Positions 44,134 to 53,531 of a DNA stretch of 64,000 nt are shown here, piece by piece. Below the pieces are notes generated by a model that was given only the letters and a program-made list of their open reading frames with translations, was not told the DNA's origin and made no database searches. This stretch comes from Bacteroidota bacterium (lineage in GTDB: Bacteria; Bacteroidota; Bacteroidia; Bacteroidales; F082): contig JAERTD010000011.1 in assembly GCA_016845175.1 (NCBI GenBank), positions 124,001 to 188,000 on the forward strand. The letters are read 5' to 3'. Each line of letters starts with the position of its first letter. The stretch's first letter is position 1. A program made the position numbers and the translations under genes.

Positions 44134-44778
44134 ATGTACTTAGCTCATAAAACTGCTTCACTGATACTGCTGATACTTGCCATAGCAGTGCTACCCTTAA
44201 CTAATTTAAACGGACAAGAAATGGATGAAGACATAAACATCGATCGAATACAAACGGCTACTTTTGGCTCAGGCTGCTTTTGGTGCACTGAAGCTATTTT
44301 TGAACAACTAAAAGGTGTTCAGACGGTTACTTCCGGATATTCAGGTGGAGAAATTGATAATCCTACCTACCAGATGATATCCTCTGGAGAATCAGGCTAT
44401 GCAGAAGTCATTCAGCTGACATTTGATCCCAATATTATCAGCTACCAGTCATTGTTGGAGATATTTTGGAAAATGCATGATCCCACCACATTAAACCGAC
44501 AGGGCGCTGATGTGGGTACCCAATACCGTTCAGTTGTCTTCTATCATTCAGATCTTCAAAAGACTACAGCGGAGTTTTTTAAGAATGAACTGGAAAAAGC
44601 CAAGGTATGGGCCAATCCCATCGTTACAGAAATCTCCCCTTACACCAATTTCTATATGGCTGAAAGCTACCATCAGAATTACTATCAAAACAATTCGGGC
44701 AATGCATACTGCAGGACGGTCATCGCTCCAAAACTCAAAAAGTTTGAGCAGGTTTTTGCTGATCGCATCAGAAAATAG
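44134..44778 (+). CDS. msrA: Peptide-methionine (S)-S-oxide reductase, exported
   Basis: MsrA reduces methionine-S-sulfoxide in oxidised proteins. The 214-residue product carries the active site GSGCFWCTEAIF with catalytic Cys48. It also shows GYSGGEIDNPTYQMISSGES near 68-87, and DPTTLNRQGADVGTQYRSVV and AESYHQNYYQNN later on. The first about 27 residues are a Sec signal (LILLILAIAVLPLTNLNG), so the enzyme should act in the periplasm or be surface-associated. No MsrB domain or gene is adjacent. Confidence 0.93.
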   Translation: MYLAHKTASLILLILAIAVLPLTNLNGQEMDEDINIDRIQTATFGSGCFWCTEAIFEQLKGVQTVTSGYSGGEIDNPTYQMISSGESGYAEVIQLTFDPNIISYQSLLEIFWKMHDPTTLNRQGADVGTQYRSVVFYHSDLQKTTAEFFKNELEKAKVWANPIVTEISPYTNFYMAESYHQNYYQNNSGNAYCRTVIAPKLKKFEQVFADRIRK

Positions 44779-44911
44779 TGTTTTATGGCATCGCAACACG
44801 ATGATTTGGGAGCCTGATTTTAGAAAAAAAATTGAAAAAAAACTGATATAATGTGTTTTATATCAAATCTTCTGCTTTCTTTGCACTTATTATTTATTAA
44901 TTATTATTACA

Positions 44912-45103
44912 ATGAAAACCGGTAAAGTAAAGTTTTTTAACAACACCAAAGGGTTTGGTTTCATCAAAGACAATGAATCAGACGAAGAGTATTTTGTACA
45001 TGTAAGTGGCCTAATTGATCAGATCAGAGAAGGCGATGAAGTAACTTTTGATCTTAAAGAAGGCAGAAGAGGAATGAATGCAGATCAGGTAAAACTGGTT
45101 TAG
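44912..45103 (+). CDS. Cold-shock-domain protein
   Basis: The 63-residue protein is a single cold-shock OB fold that binds single-stranded RNA or DNA. RNP1 reads KGFGFIKD at about 13-20 and RNP2 reads YFVHVSGL near 27-34. It lacks any extra domain. A 133-nt upstream spacer without a good TAnnTTTG box precedes it, and a strong terminator follows, so it is probably monocistronic. The gene name in this group varies, so none is given. Confidence 0.95.
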   Translation: MKTGKVKFFNNTKGFGFIKDNESDEEYFVHVSGLIDQIREGDEVTFDLKEGRRGMNADQVKLV

Positions 45104-45128
45104 AAGATAAGATTTCAGATTACTCAAT

Positions 45129-45156
45129 AAAGCTCCAGTTATGGAGCTTTTTTTTT
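45129..45156 (+). terminator. Rho-independent terminator after the cold-shock gene
   Basis: AAAGCTCCA pairs perfectly with TGGAGCTTT around loop GTTA, followed by six more T. Confidence 0.92.
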
Positions 45157-45452
45157 GTCCATAAGTTTGTGACAATCTAAATCTGATCACTGACCAAACA
45201 GTTTAAGATACCTATGCGGGTATAGCTGTGATAAATGCAATATGCCGATCTAGTCCTATGATATGACTCATATCAATGCTATGAATCTGAAATACTGTCA
45301 TATACAATCCACTTTGTATTTATGGAATCATAGTCAAATTTGGAATCTTTCGAAACAAGACAGCAGTCCATGGTTTTCAACTGATAAGCGTCCTTCAAAT
45401 CCCATATTTTAATAGCTTTACAAATCATTTCATAAAAATACCTTACAGGATC
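45157..45452. other. Intergenic spacer before the DUF3857 pair
   Basis: With the terminator, the non-coding gap after the cold-shock gene is 349 nt. Beyond the terminator I see one short dyad, TGATATG-ACT-CATATCA at 45259-45275, and several AT-rich stretches. I find no TAnnTTTG box with a good partner and no RNA structure I can name. Confidence 0.4.
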
Positions 45453-47411
45453 ATGAATAGAACATTAACTTTATTTCTATCGCTCTTAGTATCAGGGCTT
45501 TTTGCTGCTCAGGACCCAAATATTGAACTCCTGGCAACTGTTGGAAACTGTGAAAAATCTGCGAAATACGACCAGATTGTTATCTACGACAGCACCAGTG
45601 TTGACATGCAGGAAAGTGGTTTGAGCTTTGTAAACATCCACAAACTGATTTACGTTGGCACTGCCAAAGGCGCCAAAAGAAATAGTGTGATCATTTACGG
45701 GTACGACCCATTGTCAGCCTATGTTGAAATCAGAGGTGTAAAAATATATAGAAAAGATGGCAGCACCGAAATTCTGGATATGAGTAAGGTTCAGGATTAT
45801 GTAGCTCCAGCCAGGGCCATATACTGGGGTGCCAGTGAAAAAATGATAGAGGTTGGACGACTTGAGGCTGGTGATGCCCTGGAAATATTCCTCTTCAAGA
45901 AAGGCTATACTTATGCCTTGCTTCAGACTGAAGATGGGGATGAAAGATACATACCACCCATGCGTGGGCATTATTATGATATTGTTCCCTTCTGGAGCAG
46001 TTATCCTGTAAAGGAGCAAGTCTATCAGGTAAGTATCCCTGGTGACAAAATACTTCAATACAAATTCTATAATGGAGATATTCGTTCCTCGGCTGAATGG
46101 AGAAACGAACGCATGAATTATACTTTTACCAAAAACGACATCAAGCCTTTCAAAAGAGAATCCAATATGGTAGCTACATCAAATGTGGCACCAAAACTTC
46201 TCTTATCAACCAGTCCAGATTGGGAGGCCAAATCCCTATGGTTTTATGGTGTGAATGAAGATTATGGCGCATTTGAATCCACCCCGGAAATCGATGCGAA
46301 GGTATCTGAGATCGTGAAAGATGCAAGTAGTGAAATGGACACTATTTCTCTGTTAACCCACTGGGTTGCAGACAATATGCGTTACTCAGGCATTTCCATG
46401 GGGCCTGGTGAAGGTTATACCTTACACAATGGGGAAATGAACTTCACCGATCGATGTGGGGTTTGTAAAGATAAAGCCAGTTTACTCATCACCATGCTAC
46501 GTGCAGCTGGTTTCGAATCCTATGCGGCGATGACCATGGCAGGCTCACGGATTGATTATATCCCGGCAGATCAATTCAACCATAGTGTAACTGTAGTCAA
46601 ACTTCGCAATGGTGAGTATAAACTCTTGGATCCAACCTGGGTACCTTTCCTTAGGGAATTATGGTCCAGTGCCGAACAACAACAAAACTACTTAATGGGT
46701 GTACCTGAAGGCGCCGATTTGATGATCACACCTATATCAGATCCTGAAAATCATTATTTTAGAATTAATGTCCATTCTGAAATTCTGGAAGATGGAAGTT
46801 TGAAAGCCCATTATGAATTAACCGCAGAAGGACAATCAGATGCAGCCATCCGACGCTCATTTACTGGAGATAAAAAGGCAAACTGGTATGCTAATATTGA
46901 AAGAGAGATTTTGAGAATATCACCAGCTGCCACCATAACATCAGTGGATTATGGTGATCCTTATAACTATCTCGCCAATCCAATATTAATAAAAATAGAC
47001 TTCGAAATTCCCAATTATGCCTGGGTAGGGGAAAAGGATTTGGTAGTGAAACCTGTCATCTCTCAGCCTGCTTTCGAAAGAGGTATGGCTCACTTATACA
47101 TCAATACCCAGACCGAAAAACGCTCCTATGGATTCAGGGACAGATGCTCCCGTTTGGTTCAGCTGACAGAAACCATGACCGTACCGACGAATTTCCATCT
47201 TCAAAAAGAAGCTGAAGCAGAACACTTTGGTGATGAAATTGCTGCTTTTAAATACAATATCAATCAAAAAGGCAATACCATTAAGCTTTATCAGGAAATA
47301 GAATTGGGAAAGAGAGTTTATGAAGCTGAGGATTGGCCCATGTTTAGAAAAGCAGTACTGGCTCACAAGAATATCAGAAAACAGTCACTGATTCTAAATA
47401 CCAATAAATAA
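45453..47411 (+). CDS. DUF3857 plus transglutaminase-like exported protein
   Basis: The 652-residue protein has a signal peptide (MNRTLTLFLSLLVSGLFAAQ). An N-terminal DUF3857 beta-domain spans about 30-250, and a transglutaminase-like core spans about 295-400. The cysteine-protease-type triad is visible: Cys338 in RCGVCKDKASLL, His377 in FNHSVTVV and Asp393 in LLDPTW. The C-terminal third is beta-rich, resembling DUF2569/DUF3858-type domains of such proteins. Family members may cross-link or cleave peptides in the envelope; substrate unknown. A sister gene with a degenerate triad follows 49 nt downstream. Confidence 0.87.
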   Translation: MNRTLTLFLSLLVSGLFAAQDPNIELLATVGNCEKSAKYDQIVIYDSTSVDMQESGLSFVNIHKLIYVGTAKGAKRNSVIIYGYDPLSAYVEIRGVKIYRKDGSTEILDMSKVQDYVAPARAIYWGASEKMIEVGRLEAGDALEIFLFKKGYTYALLQTEDGDERYIPPMRGHYYDIVPFWSSYPVKEQVYQVSIPGDKILQYKFYNGDIRSSAEWRNERMNYTFTKNDIKPFKRESNMVATSNVAPKLLLSTSPDWEAKSLWFYGVNEDYGAFESTPEIDAKVSEIVKDASSEMDTISLLTHWVADNMRYSGISMGPGEGYTLHNGEMNFTDRCGVCKDKASLLITMLRAAGFESYAAMTMAGSRIDYIPADQFNHSVTVVKLRNGEYKLLDPTWVPFLRELWSSAEQQQNYLMGVPEGADLMITPISDPENHYFRINVHSEILEDGSLKAHYELTAEGQSDAAIRRSFTGDKKANWYANIEREILRISPAATITSVDYGDPYNYLANPILIKIDFEIPNYAWVGEKDLVVKPVISQPAFERGMAHLYINTQTEKRSYGFRDRCSRLVQLTETMTVPTNFHLQKEAEAEHFGDEIAAFKYNINQKGNTIKLYQEIELGKRVYEAEDWPMFRKAVLAHKNIRKQSLILNTNK

Positions 47412-47460
47412 TTCAGTCCCGAATGGGCACAATAATTTCAACTACAGAAAATACTTTGAA

Positions 47461-49275
47461 ATGAAACATATAATCCTTAGTCTATCAATTCTGATGTTTG
47501 GTCTTCAGCTAAGTGCACAAAACGAACAAGCTGATGCCATATTCAAAAACATCACCCATACTTATACACTTCACGCGGATGGCAGCATTGATTATACGCA
47601 ATCCAAGGAGCTAAAGTTATTGACCCACAGGTCGTTTAACAGAATGTATGGAGAAACCTTCATCATTTACAATCCTGACTATCAGGAATTAAAGATCAAC
47701 GAATCCTATACCATTATGGACAACGGGATCAGAGTGGTTACACCATCCAATGCCTTTAACAAGGTTCTGCCACGATATGCGGCAAAAAGCGCTGCTCATA
47801 ACCAACTTATTGAAATGGTGGTCACACATACCGGTTTAGAGGTTGGGGCTAGTATATTTCTCGATTACACTTTGCACACGAAGAAGGGTAGTCTTCCGTA
47901 CCTGATGGAAGAGGTACTTCTTCCCCAAGGCTCACCATGTGAACAGGTGGATGTTATTGTTAATGTCCCAAAGGGAGTTACATTGAACCATAAAACCCTT
48001 CAGATTAGAACAGCACCAGAAATTAATACTCAAGGAGCAATAACTTCCTATCACTGGAAATTTAATGGTCTGGATGCCATGCCAGATGAAGGATTCCAGC
48101 TTGCCTCAAGAAGTTTCTTTCCCAGAATTTTATTTTCCACTGCCAAGGATATGTATTCCACTACCAGCTGGTTCATGAAGAATCCGAATTTTTCCTATCA
48201 GCTTAACGATGCCATCAAAACGACAATTGATAATTATTGTAAGGATGCAGAATCTGAACTAAAGAAGATGAGGCAGTTGCAGAAATTGGTGGTGAATGAC
48301 ATCAACCTCAGCAGAGTGCCACTTGTGGATATGGCCTATAATTTTCGGAACCCAAATGATGTTTGGCAAAGCAATACAGCAACAGAATTTGAAAAAGCGC
48401 TATTACTAACTGCCATATACAATCATTTTGATATAAACGCAAGGGTTGTTGGATTGGTTCCCAACCGCCTCTATGACTCAAAAATAGGCCTGCTTCAACA
48501 TATGGTTTCATATTTGGTTCAGGTAAACCCCAAAGATGAAGCTCAATACTATTTGCGAGTGGATCGACTGAACAAGACTAATGAAAAGTATATGTTGGCT
48601 CCTTATACCATCGTTGAACTTAATAGGGATGCAGAAAGTTTAAGAGCCTATACCATTAAACAGGAAGTAGCAGGAATTGAGGTCAAAGGCTCTATAAGTC
48701 TGGATAATGATCACAAGATCAGTGGCGAAGCTGATGTAAAACTAACAGCTGCTCTTAATCCTTGTTTTGATTATGTTAAGAATATGAAGAAAGCTGTGGG
48801 CATCTTACCTACCTTAAAAGCAGATTCCATACTTGATTCAAGCAGCAATGAATATAAAACGAACATAAGTCTACTTTTTGATCATGCGAAAGGACCTAAG
48901 AAACAGGAAGATGTATTCTTCTGGCCTGTACCTGAAACAGCCAATGGCATCGGACATTGGGGCTTCAATAGATTGCATAAGGATCGAACCACCGCCTTAC
49001 AATTACGTTCTCCTGTAAAGGAGTCCTATGAATACCAAATGGATATTCCCGAAGGTTACTATGTACTTAATAATGAGGTAGAGATTGAGGAAAAGAGCGA
49101 GGTGGGAGATGTGAAAATCAGTATTCGAAAGAAAAAGAATTCGCTACATATCACACGTTCCATTATGATTCACAAACAGTTGATCCCAGAAACTGAATAT
49201 CAGGACTTCCGTACATTGATGAACCTTTGGAATCTGTCATTGTATAAAGAAGTCCTTCTTAAGAAAAACAACTAA
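47461..49275 (+). CDS. DUF3857 protein with degenerate transglutaminase core
   Basis: The 604-residue protein has a signal ending LQLSAQ and the same domain plan as the upstream gene. At the catalytic position the segment reads NTATEFEKALLLTAI where the sister has RCGVCKDKASLL, so the cysteine is replaced. The histidine position is kept (LLQHMVSYLV). It is therefore predicted to be inactive as a transglutaminase and may act as a binding partner or regulator of its neighbour. The two genes are 49 nt apart and probably co-transcribed. Confidence 0.8.
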   Translation: MKHIILSLSILMFGLQLSAQNEQADAIFKNITHTYTLHADGSIDYTQSKELKLLTHRSFNRMYGETFIIYNPDYQELKINESYTIMDNGIRVVTPSNAFNKVLPRYAAKSAAHNQLIEMVVTHTGLEVGASIFLDYTLHTKKGSLPYLMEEVLLPQGSPCEQVDVIVNVPKGVTLNHKTLQIRTAPEINTQGAITSYHWKFNGLDAMPDEGFQLASRSFFPRILFSTAKDMYSTTSWFMKNPNFSYQLNDAIKTTIDNYCKDAESELKKMRQLQKLVVNDINLSRVPLVDMAYNFRNPNDVWQSNTATEFEKALLLTAIYNHFDINARVVGLVPNRLYDSKIGLLQHMVSYLVQVNPKDEAQYYLRVDRLNKTNEKYMLAPYTIVELNRDAESLRAYTIKQEVAGIEVKGSISLDNDHKISGEADVKLTAALNPCFDYVKNMKKAVGILPTLKADSILDSSSNEYKTNISLLFDHAKGPKKQEDVFFWPVPETANGIGHWGFNRLHKDRTTALQLRSPVKESYEYQMDIPEGYYVLNNEVEIEEKSEVGDVKISIRKKKNSLHITRSIMIHKQLIPETEYQDFRTLMNLWNLSLYKEVLLKKNN

Positions 49276-49340
49276 ATATCTCTTATGAAGAGAACTGTTA
49301 GGAAATAATTGAATTGATAAAAAACCCAATAAAACAACCC

Positions 49341-50594
49341 ATGAAAAATCGATTATATCTGTTTACATTGTTGTTTAGTCTGATGATAACTACAATAACT
49401 GTATATACCCAATCTGAACACAATTCATTAACACAAAAAGAAATCGACAACGGATGGATCATGCTTTTCGATGGTCAAACAACTGATGGCTGGAGAAGTT
49501 TTAAACAAGAGGGTATTAGTGGATGGGAAGTAAAGGATGGTCAATTGATAGGCCTTGGTAAAGGAGGAGATTTGGGTGGTGATATTATTACGACGACAAC
49601 CTATGAGGATTTTGAACTCTATCTTGAATGGGCCATAGAGGAGGCAGGAAACAGCGGCATCCTGTACCGGGTGCTTGAAGGTAATTATCCAACAGTTTAT
49701 GCTACAGGACCTGAATTTCAGGTGCTTGATGACGTGGGTTACCCCCATGAATTAAGGGAAGTGCAAAAAGCGGGTGCCAACTATGATATGCATATTGCCA
49801 GCAATAAAACCCTTAAACCGGCAGGTTCTTTCAATTCCACTCGCATCATTATTAAGGATGGACATGTGGAACATTGGCTTAATGGGAATCAGGTGGTTTC
49901 CTATGATTTATGGGATGACGAATGGAAAGATTTGGTTCAGAAAAGTAAGTGGAAGGATTACCCGGCTTACGGTTTAGCCATTTCAGGACATATATCCCTC
50001 CAGGACCATGGTAATGTGGTGAAGTACCGAAACATTAAAATCAGGGATCTGACAGAAACAGGAAATTCCATTTTCAATGGTAAAAACCTTGATGGTTGGA
50101 AAATTCATGGTACCGAAAAATGGTATGTCCAGGATGGTGAATTGCTTTGTGAAAGTGGGCCTGACAAGAAATACGGCTATCTGGCCACTGAAAAGAAGTT
50201 TAAAGACTTTATTCTCAGACTAAAGTTTAAACAGGAAGCTGATGGCAACAGTGGCGTATTCTTCCGCTCTTCATTGGATGGAACCAAAATCAGTGGATGG
50301 CAGGTTGAAGTGGCTCCTGAAGGTCATGATTCAGGTGGTATTTATGAATCTTATGGCAGGGGGTGGCTCTGGAGAATACCCGATGAAAGAGAGCACATCT
50401 TAAAGCCAAATAACTGGAATGACCTTATTGTTAAAGTACAAAAGGACAGAGTGCTGGTATGGCTCAATGGTGATATGATGACAGACCTGAGTGATGATAA
50501 AATCGGGGAAGCCATTGGTGTAATTGCCTTACAGATCCACGATGGTGGTGGGATCAAGGTCAGGTGGAAAGATATATATGTCAGGGAATTATAA
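49341..50594 (+). CDS. Exported protein with two DUF1080 (3-keto-disaccharide hydrolase) domains
   Basis: Read from ATG 49341 the product is 417 residues with a signal peptide (MKNRLYLFTLLFSLMITTIT). Two DUF1080 beta-sandwich domains follow in tandem. The first starts at LFDGQTTDGWRSF, with GNSGILYRV and SLQDHGNVVKYRNIKI. The second starts at IFNGKNLDGWKIH, with GNSGVFFRSS and ALQIHDGGGIKVRWKDI. Pfam names the family for hydrolysis of 3-keto-disaccharides. It opens a cluster with Gfo/Idh/MocA oxidoreductases and a sugar isomerase, which supports that role. The second domain has lost part of the GxEFQVLDD segment seen in the first. Confidence 0.85.
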   Translation: MKNRLYLFTLLFSLMITTITVYTQSEHNSLTQKEIDNGWIMLFDGQTTDGWRSFKQEGISGWEVKDGQLIGLGKGGDLGGDIITTTTYEDFELYLEWAIEEAGNSGILYRVLEGNYPTVYATGPEFQVLDDVGYPHELREVQKAGANYDMHIASNKTLKPAGSFNSTRIIIKDGHVEHWLNGNQVVSYDLWDDEWKDLVQKSKWKDYPAYGLAISGHISLQDHGNVVKYRNIKIRDLTETGNSIFNGKNLDGWKIHGTEKWYVQDGELLCESGPDKKYGYLATEKKFKDFILRLKFKQEADGNSGVFFRSSLDGTKISGWQVEVAPEGHDSGGIYESYGRGWLWRIPDEREHILKPNNWNDLIVKVQKDRVLVWLNGDMMTDLSDDKIGEAIGVIALQIHDGGGIKVRWKDIYVREL

Positions 50595-50617
50595 TTGACA
50601 TCAATAAATTGGATGGT

Positions 50618-51091
50618 ATGAGGTATTCGAATACACAATTGTTTTGGTTGGTTGGTCTAAGAGTGATAATAGGCTGGCATTTTCTTTATGAAGGATTGGT
50701 AAAACTCATCAATCCCAATTGGTCAAGTGTTGGCTTTTTATTGGATTCTGATGGCCCTCTGGGCGATTTTTTTCAAAGTCTGGCTACTTATCCCGATTTA
50801 CTACATTGGATTGATTTGTTGAATATCTGGGGGTTAATTGCGATTGGCGCTGGTTTAATGCTTGGTTTTTTATCGAGAATGGCATTGGTAGCAGGTATAG
50901 TACTCCTGTCGACCTACTATTTGTCACACCCACCATTCATTGGACTCAAATATGCCATGCCCACAGAAGGAAGCTATTTACTAGTGAATAAAATACTTAT
51001 AGAAACCATCGCTCTGGTGGTATTATTACTATTTCCAACCAGTCATCGCATTGGAATTGACAGGTTCATTTTTACAGAAAAAGAAGCTTAA
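50618..51091 (+). CDS. DoxX-family membrane protein
   Basis: The 157-residue protein, read from ATG 50618, has about four membrane helices and the DoxX pattern RVIIGWHFLYEGLVKLINPN near the N-terminus. A conserved later helix reads IWGLIAIGAGLMLGFLSRMA. DoxX and DoxD proteins are linked to membrane quinone or thiol-redox chemistry. It is 23 nt downstream of the tandem DUF1080 gene and 3 nt before a Tat-type oxidoreductase, so a role passing electrons from the periplasmic enzyme to quinone is plausible here but inferred. Confidence 0.82.
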   Translation: MRYSNTQLFWLVGLRVIIGWHFLYEGLVKLINPNWSSVGFLLDSDGPLGDFFQSLATYPDLLHWIDLLNIWGLIAIGAGLMLGFLSRMALVAGIVLLSTYYLSHPPFIGLKYAMPTEGSYLLVNKILIETIALVVLLLFPTSHRIGIDRFIFTEKEA

Positions 51092-51094
51092 CAT

Positions 51095-52648
51095 ATGTCA
51101 GAAGAGAAAGCAAAAGGCTTGAATAGGAGGGATGTAATAAAAGGTTTGGCTACCTTACCTGTAGCTGGTGTTTTTGCCTACAGCTGGTACCAAAAGCAGA
51201 AAATAGACCGTATGCTAAAAAACGCCATCAGTGATGAGGTCAACCTCGAAACTGAACAAATGGCTTTTTCATCCAAACCCAATAATTCACAACAAATAAG
51301 GCTTGGAATTATTGGAGCAGGTGGAAGAGGCAGGTCATTATTAAAAGCTGCAGGATTTGCAGAACCAAGATTTATCGACGACTGGAAATGGCAAGCCAGC
51401 CAGAAGAAGACAGATAAACGTTATGAGGAATATATGCAGCAAGAGGACCTCAATTTGGTTTTAAACGGCATATGTGATATCTATGAGGGCAATGCTGAAA
51501 AAGCCCTCAAAGCAGGTGCCAATCAATACCGTAATGGTGTTGACGGCAAAATGGGAGCCGAACCTAAAAGATATAGAACCTATCAGGAGCTTCTTGCCGC
51601 TGACGATATTGATGCGGTAATCATTGCCACTCCAGATCATTGGCATGGAACCATCACCATAGCTGCTGCCAAAGCAGGTAAGCATGTGTACTGTGAAAAA
51701 CCTATGACATGGACCATTCCTGAAACCTACGAAGTGAGGAAGGTGGTCAAGGAAAACAATATTGTATTCCAATTGGGTCACCAAAACAGACAAACCGAGA
51801 GCCATTATAAGGCCAAACAGGCCTATGAAAAAGGATTGCTTGGCAAAGTAAATCTCATCGAAGTAACCACCAATCGTAACAGTCCGGGAGGTGCATGGCA
51901 GTACCATATACCGGAAGATGCAGGACCTCAAAATATCGACTGGAATCAATTTATAGGACCAGCTCCCTGGCATGATTTCAGTCTGGAACGCTTTTTCAGA
52001 TGGCGCTGTTGGTGGGATTACAGCACTGGCTTATCTGGCGATCTCTTCACTCATGAATATGATGCCATGAACCAAATCCTGAGTTTGGGAATTCCAGAAG
52101 CTGCTATCGCATCCGGAGGTGTCTATTTCTATAAGGATGGACGAACTGTTCCTGATGTATTGCAGATGACATTTGAATATCCTGCACGCGATCTCTCACT
52201 TCTGTACAGCGCCTCATTATCAAGCAATAAGAGACGCGGAAAGCTTATTATGGGACATGATGCTTATATGGAAGTAGGCGGAAATCTGAAACTTTATGTG
52301 GATTCCGGATCAACTAAATATAAAGACAAAATCAAGGAAGGAATCATTGATCCCAAGCTGCCACTGTATTCATTTACACCTGGTATGAAACAGGTAGATG
52401 CCATTACTTCACCCACAGAGCAGTACTTTGCGGGAAGAGGTTTGTTGTATACCTACAGAGGAGGTAAAAGAGTGGATACTTCCCATCTACATATCAAAGA
52501 GTGGGTCGACTGTATAAGAAGTGGCAAGCAACCCAGCTGCGATATTGATCAAGGTTTCGAAGAAGCCATGACAGCCCATATGGGAACCGTTTCCTATCAC
52601 GAAAACCGAAAAGTTTTTTGGGATGCCACCAAGGAAGAAATAGTATAG
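51095..52648 (+). CDS. Gfo/Idh/MocA family oxidoreductase with Tat-like signal (1 of 3)
   Basis: The 517-residue protein begins with a twin-arginine-like sequence (LNRRDVIKGLATLPVAGVFA) and continues into a nucleotide-binding domain with GIIGAGGRGRSLL. The family lysine lies in HVYCEKPMTW. The C-terminal part has WRWCWDY-like aromatic segments and RGKLIMGHDAYMEVGGNLKL. Exported members of this family carry tightly bound NAD(P) and oxidise or reduce sugars in the periplasm, as in glucose-fructose oxidoreductase. With DUF1080 proteins nearby, oxidation of a sugar at C3 is a reasonable guess. The gene lies 3 nt after doxX. Confidence 0.86.
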   Translation: MSEEKAKGLNRRDVIKGLATLPVAGVFAYSWYQKQKIDRMLKNAISDEVNLETEQMAFSSKPNNSQQIRLGIIGAGGRGRSLLKAAGFAEPRFIDDWKWQASQKKTDKRYEEYMQQEDLNLVLNGICDIYEGNAEKALKAGANQYRNGVDGKMGAEPKRYRTYQELLAADDIDAVIIATPDHWHGTITIAAAKAGKHVYCEKPMTWTIPETYEVRKVVKENNIVFQLGHQNRQTESHYKAKQAYEKGLLGKVNLIEVTTNRNSPGGAWQYHIPEDAGPQNIDWNQFIGPAPWHDFSLERFFRWRCWWDYSTGLSGDLFTHEYDAMNQILSLGIPEAAIASGGVYFYKDGRTVPDVLQMTFEYPARDLSLLYSASLSSNKRRGKLIMGHDAYMEVGGNLKLYVDSGSTKYKDKIKEGIIDPKLPLYSFTPGMKQVDAITSPTEQYFAGRGLLYTYRGGKRVDTSHLHIKEWVDCIRSGKQPSCDIDQGFEEAMTAHMGTVSYHENRKVFWDATKEEIV

Positions 52649-52690
52649 AATTGTTTAACTTGTTTGCACTCAAAACCTGATACCCAAGCT

Positions 52691-53530
52691 ATGAAAAGAA
52701 GGTCTTTTATTAAAACAATGGCAGCAGCCTCAAGTATGAGTTTGATATCTCCTGCCAAGTTGCTGGCTGCATCTAAAAAGAAAATGCTGGTAGGGATACA
52801 GCTATATACCATTCGGGATCTCGTGTCAGCAGATTTTCAGGGAACTCTGGAAAAACTAGCAGCCATTGGTTACAACAGCATCGAAGCTGCTGGCTATTCT
52901 GATGGTAAGTTTTATGGATTCAAACCCACAGCATATAAAAAACGATTGGAAGATCTTGGAATGAAACCTCTCAGTTCTCATACCGGACTCACACCTGATA
53001 ATGTAGAGGAGGTAGCTGAACACACCCTGGAAGCCGGAATGTCCTATCTGGTGCTTCCATGGATAGCAAAGGAACGCAGAAGTCTTGACGGCTATAAAAA
53101 GCTGGCTGAAGATTTAAACATTATGGGAGAGCGTTGCAACAATGCCGGTCTACGGTTTGCCTATCACAATCATGATTTTGAATTTTTTGAAACTGAGGGT
53201 GTTATACCTTATAACTTACTTTTGGATGAAACACAGGCCTCCCTGGTAACTATGCAGCTTGATCTCTATTGGATAGTATATGCCGGCTTTGATCCTGTAA
53301 CTTATTTTGCTACTCATCCCGGTCGTTTTGAGCTCTGGCATGTAAAAGATCTGGCCAAAGGAGAGGAGAAGGTTTCCACTGAAATTGGTTCAGGAATAGT
53401 GGATTTTAAAACCCTTTTCAGCAAGAAAAAACAAGCAGGGTTCAAACATTATTTCCTTGAACAGGAACACTTTAGTATGGACCCCATGAAAAGTCTGGAA
53501 ATCAGTTATAACTATCTAAAGCAATACTAA
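52691..53530 (+). CDS. Sugar phosphate isomerase/epimerase-type TIM barrel, Tat-exported
   Basis: Read from ATG 52691 the product is 279 residues. It has an N-terminal Tat-type signal (MKRRSFIKTMAAASSMSLIS) and an AP-endonuclease-2-like TIM barrel. Likely metal or active-site positions are in AYHNHDFEFF, MQLDLYWIVYAG, LWHVKDLAK and FLEQEHF. Enzymes of this type epimerise or isomerise keto-sugars. In this cluster the substrate is probably a 3-keto-sugar released by DUF1080. It is followed with a 1-nt gap by a cytoplasmic oxidoreductase. Confidence 0.85.
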   Translation: MKRRSFIKTMAAASSMSLISPAKLLAASKKKMLVGIQLYTIRDLVSADFQGTLEKLAAIGYNSIEAAGYSDGKFYGFKPTAYKKRLEDLGMKPLSSHTGLTPDNVEEVAEHTLEAGMSYLVLPWIAKERRSLDGYKKLAEDLNIMGERCNNAGLRFAYHNHDFEFFETEGVIPYNLLLDETQASLVTMQLDLYWIVYAGFDPVTYFATHPGRFELWHVKDLAKGEEKVSTEIGSGIVDFKTLFSKKKQAGFKHYFLEQEHFSMDPMKSLEISYNYLKQY

Positions 53531-53531
53531 T

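Noticed and set aside
51461-51973. Minus-strand reading frame of 170 codons
   Set aside because: It is opposite to the Gfo/Idh/MocA gene and shows no recognisable domain.
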